In this document: in pieces, positions 58,814 through 64,000 of the stretch | Position numbering within the stretch: the first letter of the stretch is position 1 | Layout: each line of letters begins with the position of its first letter | NCBI RefSeq assembly: GCF_014490665.1 | Contig: NZ_CP061038.1 | Coordinates: 1,984,001 to 2,048,000 of the forward strand | Length of the DNA: 64,000 nt | DNA from: Sphingomonas alpina | GTDB taxonomy: Bacteria; Pseudomonadota; Alphaproteobacteria; Sphingomonadales; Sphingomonadaceae | Direction: 5' to 3' | Program-made: the position numbers and the translations under genes | The notes under the pieces: generated by a model | The model's input: only the letters and a program-made list of their open reading frames with translations | The model's database searches: none | What the model was told of the DNA's origin: nothing

Positions 58814-59542
58814 ATGACCGATACCCTTCCCACCGGCAATGTCGCGCTGCTGATCGATGCAGACAATGCTTCACCCGTCGCGATTGACCCCGTGCTGACC
58901 GCGCTTGCCGATCTCGGCACCGTCAATGTCCGCCGCATCTATGGCAATTGGAACAAGCCGGCCTTGAAGGGTTGGGAAGCGGTCGCACTGCGGTACGCGC
59001 TCGAGCCGCAGCAACAGTTCGACCTGACCAAGGGCAAGAACGCGACCGACATGAAGATGACGATCGACGCGATGGACCTGCTCGCCAGCGGCCGCGTGAC
59101 CGGTTTCGGCATCATGTCGTCGGACAGCGATTTCATGCCGCTGGTGACACGTATCCGTCAGGATGGGCTGAAGGTCTATGGTTTTGGGCGATCCACCACG
59201 CCGGAGGGCTTTCGAGCGGCCTGCAATCGTTTCATCGACGTCGCTGAACTGGTCGCACGAAAGGAGCCCGCACCTCCCATCCCCGCGTCGACGACTCCAG
59301 GCAAAGTGCGGGAGGGGATCGAGTCCGAGGTGGTGAGCATGTTGATCGACGCCTATAACGCCTCGAAACGCGATGCTGGCGGTTTCGCCTCGCTGAGCGA
59401 AGTCGGCCTGCGCGCCAGCAATCGGTCGAGTTTCGATGTCCGCAATTATGGCTATGGCCGGCTGTCGGACATGTTCGAGGCCGTCCCTGGCTTCATCGTC
59501 GATCGCCGCGATGGCGGGGCATTCGTCAAACTGAAAAAATAA
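58814..59542 (+). CDS. NYN-domain nuclease-like protein with LOTUS/OST-HTH domain
   Basis: About 242 residues. NYN (PIN-like) domain with acidic residues in LLIDADNASP, KNATDMKMTIDAMDLL and IMSSDSDFMPLV. A C-terminal OST-HTH/LOTUS domain follows (SMLIDAYNASKRDAGGFASL; LSDMFEAVPGFIVDRR). It resembles the LabA/DUF88 group, predicted RNases or RNA-binding proteins. The start is ATG 58814; an ATG at 58799 is possible. Eleven bases separate it from the peptidase gene. Confidence 0.88.
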   Translation: MTDTLPTGNVALLIDADNASPVAIDPVLTALADLGTVNVRRIYGNWNKPALKGWEAVALRYALEPQQQFDLTKGKNATDMKMTIDAMDLLASGRVTGFGIMSSDSDFMPLVTRIRQDGLKVYGFGRSTTPEGFRAACNRFIDVAELVARKEPAPPIPASTTPGKVREGIESEVVSMLIDAYNASKRDAGGFASLSEVGLRASNRSSFDVRNYGYGRLSDMFEAVPGFIVDRRDGGAFVKLKK

Positions 59543-59552
59543 GGAGGTCGCC

Positions 59553-61220
59553 ATGCGCGGACTGATCATCGCTACCGGAGCCCTTTTGCTGGCGCCGCCG
59601 GCACTGGCGCGGGATGCCGCGCCGCCACGCGCAACCGTCGATCCGGCGCGCCTGTCGGACGTCGTGAAGACGCTGGCGTCGGATGAGTATGAGGGACGTG
59701 CCCCGGGGACGGCCGGTGAACGCAAGACGATCGATTTCCTGATTGCGCGCTTCAAGGCGATGGGACTTGAGCCCGGCGGCGACAAGGGCAGCTGGACCCA
59801 AGCGGTGCCGCTGATCCACACCCGGATCGGCTCAGGGGGATCGGTCTCGCTGACAGTCGCCAATGGCCAGCCCATCGGGCTCGCTCAATCGACTCAGGTC
59901 AACCTGACCACCGTGCGCGATACGCCGCGGATCGACATCGCTGCGGCTCCACTGGTGTTCGTCGGCTATGGTGTCAGCGCGCCCGAAGCAGGTTGGGACG
60001 ACTTCAAGGGCATCGACCTGAAGGGCAAGGTCGCCGTCTTTCTGGTCAATGATCCCGATTTTGAAGCCGTGGCTGGAGAGGATTCCGCGGGCAGGTTCGG
60101 CGGGCGCCGCATGACCTATTATGGGCGCTGGACCTATAAGTTCGAGGAAGCCGCACGGCGCGGGGCGATCGCCGCGCTGATCGTGCATGACACCGCCGGG
60201 GCCGGCTATGGCTGGAGTACGGTGGCGGCGTCGAACGGCGAGAATTTCGACATTGTGCGCGCAGCCGACGATCCGCGTATCCCGCTGCAGGGATGGATCG
60301 AGCACGATACCGCAACTCGCATTTTCACTGCCGCCGGGCTCGATCTTGCCGCACTGCGGGTCCAGGCACGCTCGGCCGCGTTCCGGCCAGTGGAGCTCAA
60401 GGGCCTGCGCTTCAACGCCGCGCTGCCGGTCAATGTCGAGCGGATCGAAAGCGCCAACGTCCTGGCCACCCTGCCAGGTCGGACACGCCCGGAGGAAAGT
60501 ATCATGTTCGCCGCGCACTGGGACGCCTATGGCGCTGGCCCGGCCGATGCACAGGGTAAGACGATCCGCCCCGGCGCCAACGATGATGGGCTCGGTGTCG
60601 CCGGCGTGCTCGAACTGGCGCGCGTACTCAAGGCAGCGCCGCGCGCCGACCGGACCATGGTCTTCGCATTGTGGACTGGGGAAGAGCGCGGCCTGCTCGG
60701 GTCCGAATATTACGCCACCCATCCGCTTCGCCCGCTCGGCAAGACGGTTGCGAACCTGACCCTGGACATTCTGCAAACCGCAGGCCCGGCGAGCGACGTG
60801 ATACTGGTTGGCGCAGGCAATTCCTCGCTCGACGCGGACCTGACGGCGGCGGCGAAAGCGCAGGATCGCGTGATCACGCCGGAGACGTTTTCCGAGCGCG
60901 GCCTGTTCTATCGCGCCGATCATTTCTCCGTCGTCCGCCGGGGCGTGCCTTCGTTACTGCTGATGGCGCTGGGCGGCGCATCGGACCTGAAAGCCGGTGG
61001 GCGTGCCGCCGGCCAGAAATGGCTCGATGAATATATGACCTGCTACCACAAGACCTGTGATGCCTGGTCCGCCGGCTGGGACCTGCGCGGCGCGGCGGCG
61101 GATGTGGCACTGTTCCAGACCATCGGCGGATCGCTCGCCAATTCGCGCAGCTGGCCGGCGTGGAGCAAGGGCTCCGAATTCGAAGCGATCCGGGCGAAAA
61201 CCTCAGCCGAACGCCCTTAA
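59553..61220 (+). CDS. Exported M28-family metallopeptidase
   Basis: 555 residues with signal peptide (LIIATGALLLAPPALA). An inserted PA-like domain lies at about residues 110-260. Zinc ligands are visible: MFAAHWDAYG, GANDDGLGVAGV, the catalytic Glu in WTGEERGLLG, LDILQ and YHKTCDAW. It is probably a periplasmic aminopeptidase. AAGGAGGT precedes the ATG. The 3' end converges on ettA with a shared terminator between. Confidence 0.93.
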   Translation: MRGLIIATGALLLAPPALARDAAPPRATVDPARLSDVVKTLASDEYEGRAPGTAGERKTIDFLIARFKAMGLEPGGDKGSWTQAVPLIHTRIGSGGSVSLTVANGQPIGLAQSTQVNLTTVRDTPRIDIAAAPLVFVGYGVSAPEAGWDDFKGIDLKGKVAVFLVNDPDFEAVAGEDSAGRFGGRRMTYYGRWTYKFEEAARRGAIAALIVHDTAGAGYGWSTVAASNGENFDIVRAADDPRIPLQGWIEHDTATRIFTAAGLDLAALRVQARSAAFRPVELKGLRFNAALPVNVERIESANVLATLPGRTRPEESIMFAAHWDAYGAGPADAQGKTIRPGANDDGLGVAGVLELARVLKAAPRADRTMVFALWTGEERGLLGSEYYATHPLRPLGKTVANLTLDILQTAGPASDVILVGAGNSSLDADLTAAAKAQDRVITPETFSERGLFYRADHFSVVRRGVPSLLLMALGGASDLKAGGRAAGQKWLDEYMTCYHKTCDAWSAGWDLRGAAADVALFQTIGGSLANSRSWPAWSKGSEFEAIRAKTSAERP

Positions 61221-61227
61221 GTCATTG

Positions 61228-61254
61228 CCCCGACCGATTGAGCATCGGTCGGGG
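61228..61254. terminator. Bidirectional hairpin between M28 peptidase and ettA
   Basis: CCCCGACCGAT (61228-61238) pairs perfectly with ATCGGTCGGGG (61244-61254), loop TGAGC. It lies in the 45-base gap between two convergent genes. No U tract on either strand, but the position is ideal for a shared terminator. Confidence 0.78.
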
Positions 61255-61265
61255 ATACCGCGTGA

Positions 61266-62945
61266 TCAGCGTGTAAGCTTCTTGTAGGCGAGGCGCGTCG
61301 GGCGGTCCGCCGCATCACCCAGGCGACGGCGCTTGTCTTCCTCATAGCTCTCGAAATTACCTTCGAACCATTCGACATGGCTGTCGCCCTCGAACGCGAG
61401 GATGTGCGTGGCGAGGCGATCGAGGAAGAAGCGGTCATGGCTGATGACCACGGCACAGCCGGCGAAGCTTTCCAGCGCCTCTTCGAGCGCACGCAGTGTT
61501 TCGACGTCGAGATCGTTGGTCGGTTCGTCGAGCAGCAGGACGTTGCCGCCCTCCTTCAGCATCTTCGCGAGATGGACGCGGTTGCGCTCACCGCCTGACA
61601 GCTGGCCGACCTTCTTCTGCTGGTCCTGGCCCTTGAAGTTGAACGCGCCAACATAAGCGCGCGTCCCGATTTCCTGCTTGCCGAAGCGGAACACGTCGGA
61701 ACCGCCGGACACTTCCTCCCAGACGGTCTTCGTCGGTGTCAGGTCATCGCGGCTTTGATCGACATAGCCAAGCTTGACGGTCTGGCCGACCTCGATCTCG
61801 CCGCCATCGGGCTGCTCCTGGCCCGTGATCAGCTTGAACAAGGTCGACTTGCCCGCGCCGTTCGGGCCGATCACGCCGACGATGCCGCCCGGCGGCAGGT
61901 TGAAGTCGAGATTCTCGAACAGCAATTTGTCGCCATAAGCCTTGGTCAAGCCCTTCGCCTCGATCACCCGGCCACCAAGGCGTTCGGGCATCTGGATCAG
62001 GATCGCGGCCTTGCCGACGGTGCGATTCTCCTGCGCAGCGACCAGTTCGTCGAACGCGCGGATACGTGCCTTGGACTTGGTCTGGCGCGCTTTGGGGGTC
62101 TGGCGGATCCAGGCGAGCTCGTCCTGGATCGCCTTCTGCTTGCCTTGCTCCTCGCGCTCTTCCTGTTCGAGCCGCTTGGCCTTCTTTTCGAGATAGCCGG
62201 AATAGTTGGATTCGTAGGTGTAATAGCGCCCACGATCGAGCTCGAGCACCCAATTCACGACATTGTCGAGGAAATAGCGGTCATGGGTCACGAGAATGAC
62301 GTTGCCGGTATATTCCTTGAGGAAATTCTCCAGCCAGCCAACGCTTTCGGCATCGAGATGGTTGGTCGGTTCGTCGAGCAGCAGGATATCGGGCTTTTCG
62401 AGCAGCAGCTTGCACAGCGCAACGCGGCGCTTTTCACCGCCCGAAAGGTTGGTGACCGGCGAATCGCTCGGCGGGCAGCGCAATGCTTCCATCGCCTGTT
62501 CGAGCTGGCTGTCGAGCGCCCAGCCATCGACCGCGTCGATCTTTTCCTGCAACTCGCCCATTTCGTTCATCAGCGCATCGAAATCGGTCGTGTCGGTCGG
62601 ATCGCCCATCTCCGCAGTGATCGCGTTGAAGCGCTCGACCATCTGCGCGACGGGGCCGGCGCCCATCTTCACATTCTCGATCACGGTCTTGGTCGGGTCG
62701 AGCTGCGGCTCCTGCGGGAGATAACCGACCTTGATCCCCTCGGCGGCCCAGGCCTCACCGGTGAAATCGGGGTCGATGCCGCCCATGATCTTCATCAGGG
62801 TCGACTTGCCCGACCCGTTCGGCCCGATGATCGCGATCTTCGCGGTCGGCAGGAACTGCAGGTGGATATTGTTGAGCACCGGCTTGGCGGCACCGGGGAA
62901 GGTCTTGGTCAGACCCTTCATCACATAGCTATACTGGACGGCCAT
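61266..62945 (-). CDS. ettA: Energy-dependent translational throttle protein EttA (ABC-F)
   Basis: 559 residues. Two ABC domains: GPNGSGKST with LSGGEKRRVALCKLLL and LLLDEPTNHLD, then GPNGAGKST with LSGGERNRVHLAKML and LLLDEPTNDLD. A P-site tRNA interaction linker rich in charged residues (KKAKRLEQEEREEQGKQKAI) lies between them. No membrane domain. EttA gates entry of ribosomes into elongation according to the ATP/ADP ratio. ATG 62945 was chosen since MAVQYSYVMKGLTKTF is the family start. Confidence 0.96.
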   Translation of the reverse strand: MAVQYSYVMKGLTKTFPGAAKPVLNNIHLQFLPTAKIAIIGPNGSGKSTLMKIMGGIDPDFTGEAWAAEGIKVGYLPQEPQLDPTKTVIENVKMGAGPVAQMVERFNAITAEMGDPTDTTDFDALMNEMGELQEKIDAVDGWALDSQLEQAMEALRCPPSDSPVTNLSGGEKRRVALCKLLLEKPDILLLDEPTNHLDAESVGWLENFLKEYTGNVILVTHDRYFLDNVVNWVLELDRGRYYTYESNYSGYLEKKAKRLEQEEREEQGKQKAIQDELAWIRQTPKARQTKSKARIRAFDELVAAQENRTVGKAAILIQMPERLGGRVIEAKGLTKAYGDKLLFENLDFNLPPGGIVGVIGPNGAGKSTLFKLITGQEQPDGGEIEVGQTVKLGYVDQSRDDLTPTKTVWEEVSGGSDVFRFGKQEIGTRAYVGAFNFKGQDQQKKVGQLSGGERNRVHLAKMLKEGGNVLLLDEPTNDLDVETLRALEEALESFAGCAVVISHDRFFLDRLATHILAFEGDSHVEWFEGNFESYEEDKRRRLGDAADRPTRLAYKKLTR

Positions 62946-63172
62946 CGGGGGTCGTGCTCCGCGAGATTGAATGTTCGAAATGGATGTTCGAAAAGGTCGG
63001 GGCGCATGTAGTGGGCGTTGGCGCGGTTGGCAAACATCGCCCGCCGCAAATTCCGTGCGCGCGACGCTTGTGGAACCCCTGCCCTTGGCTCTAAGCCGCT
63101 CGCCATCACAAAAAAGCCGTTGAGCGACGCTCGCCTTGCGAGCCGACAGGCTCGGGGCAAATGGAGACCCTA

Positions 63173-64000
63173 TGTCGCGCACCACAGCCCTGATCGCGGC
63201 GCTTGCCGCCACTGCCCTCACCACCCCGGTCCTGGCCCAGAACCGCCCGACCTCCGCGGCTTCCGCATCGGTCGCCGCCGACGTGGCAAAGCTGCGTGAT
63301 GCCGCCCTGAAGGACGAGGTGGCATACGATATCATCGAAGGGATCACGACCGAGGTGGGACCGCGCCTTGCCGGCACTGAGGCTGAGGCACGGGCGCGAA
63401 CCTGGAGCGTCGCGAAGTTGAAGGCGCTCGGGTTCAAGAATGTCCGGATCGAACCCTATCAGATGCCGGTCTGGGTGCGCGGCGAGGAGACTGCCGAAGT
63501 GGTTTCCCCCTTCCCGCAAAAGCTGCGCCTCACCGCACTGGGCAATTCCGGCGCCACTCCACCAGAAGGGCTGACGGCGGAGATCGTCTATTTCCCCAGC
63601 GTCCAGGATCTCCAGGCCGCGCCGGAAGGCAGCTTGAAGGGCAAGATCGCCTTCGTCTCGAACGCGATGGTCGCGACTCAGGACGGGTCTTCCTATGGCA
63701 CCTTCGGTCTTGCGCGCTTTGCCGGGCCGAACATCGCCGCGACCAAGGGCGCGGCGGCGATCGTCATTCGCTCGATCGGCTCCGACCATGGCCGCGGCCC
63801 GCACGCCGGCCTCACCAATTTCGCCGCCGGCGTAACGCCGATTCCCTCGGCCGCACTATCGACCGCGGATGCCGACAATCTTTCGCGCATGGTTGCGCGC
63901 GGCAAGCCGATCACACTCAAACTGGTGCTAACGCCACGCCAGATCGGCACGCAGGAATCGGGCAATGTCGTCGCCGAAGTGCCGGGTTCCGACCCGGCGG
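63173..64000 (+). CDS. Second exported M28-family peptidase, 3' truncated by the window
   Basis: Starts ATG 63173 with GGAGA upstream and stays open to the window end (276 residues visible). Signal peptide LIAALAATALTTPVLA. It then reads DIIEGITTEVGPRLAGTEAE, a typical M28 start, and a PA domain (LKGKIAFVSNAM; GPNIAATKGAAAIVIRSIGS). A new segment, ESGNVVAEVPGSD, leads into the peptidase domain, which lies outside. Zinc ligands are therefore not visible. It has its own promoter, divergent from ettA. Confidence 0.88.

Noticed and set aside
61755..63011. 418-residue open frame opposite ettA
   Set aside because: Mirror of the ABC-F gene with no domain of its own.

Overview
The window reads as a high-G+C alphaproteobacterial chromosome, most likely a sphingomonad (Sphingomonas or a close relative). 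The evidence is the order ntrY-ntrX-hfq-hflX, a double-length Hfq, the block fabZ-skp-bamA-rseP-dxr-cdsA-uppS-frr-pyrH-tsf-rpsB, a CckA-type kinase, and LexA boxes of the alphaproteobacterial GAAC-N7-GAAC type. Genus is inferred from protein style and gene order, not from a search.

Layout. 1-6.0 kb: end of ntrY, ntrX, tandem-domain hfq, hflX, a metallophosphoesterase and mazG. 6.1-7.3 kb: a small accessory patch with a wrecked MarR gene and an unknown secreted protein. 7.3-16.4 kb: a minus-strand run for envelope and replication (mltB, rlpA, dacC, tmk, holB), then, after repeat element A, metG, tatD, an MBL hydrolase and a retropepsin-like protease. 16.5-19.8 kb: tRNA-Ser(TGA), an A+T-richer membrane ORF, a methyltransferase, a divergent MarR/cupin pair with two matching operators, a small Cys protein and a PilZ protein. 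19.8-31.4 kb: rpmE, then the outer-membrane biogenesis, isoprenoid, lipid and translation cluster. 31.5-33.4 kb: an SOS-controlled small membrane protein, pssA and psd. 33.5-44.3 kb: icd, a flavoprotein, a Kef-type antiporter, alaS, a lipid kinase, an M24 peptidase and a dicarboxylate/glutamate symporter. 44.4-50.7 kb: an unknown lipoprotein/helical-protein pair, GST, recA, a hydrolase remnant, a stand-alone receiver and cckA. 50.8-64 kb: M13 peptidase, DUF2062, smpB, element B, dapA, slt, greB, doxX, acyP, a NYN-LOTUS protein and two M28 peptidases flanking ettA.

Most of the window is ordinary housekeeping. The unusual signals are two dispersed non-coding repeat families, each present twice with conserved spacing but diverged filler. 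One (elements A and B) is built from CTGGCTGTTA and its reverse complement. The other (C1 and C2) combines an A+T block with a TATGTTACA hairpin. Next are a LexA-boxed 74-aa membrane protein that could be an SOS division inhibitor, two TATCT-N8-AGATA operators, an EF-hand-like loop inside Skp, and two multi-lesion pseudogenes.

Sequence quality: ntrX, tsf, rpsB, recA and cckA each carry one single-base indel inside an otherwise intact reading frame. Five such lesions in conserved, mostly essential genes point to base-calling errors, so these genes are annotated as whole genes with a frameshift.
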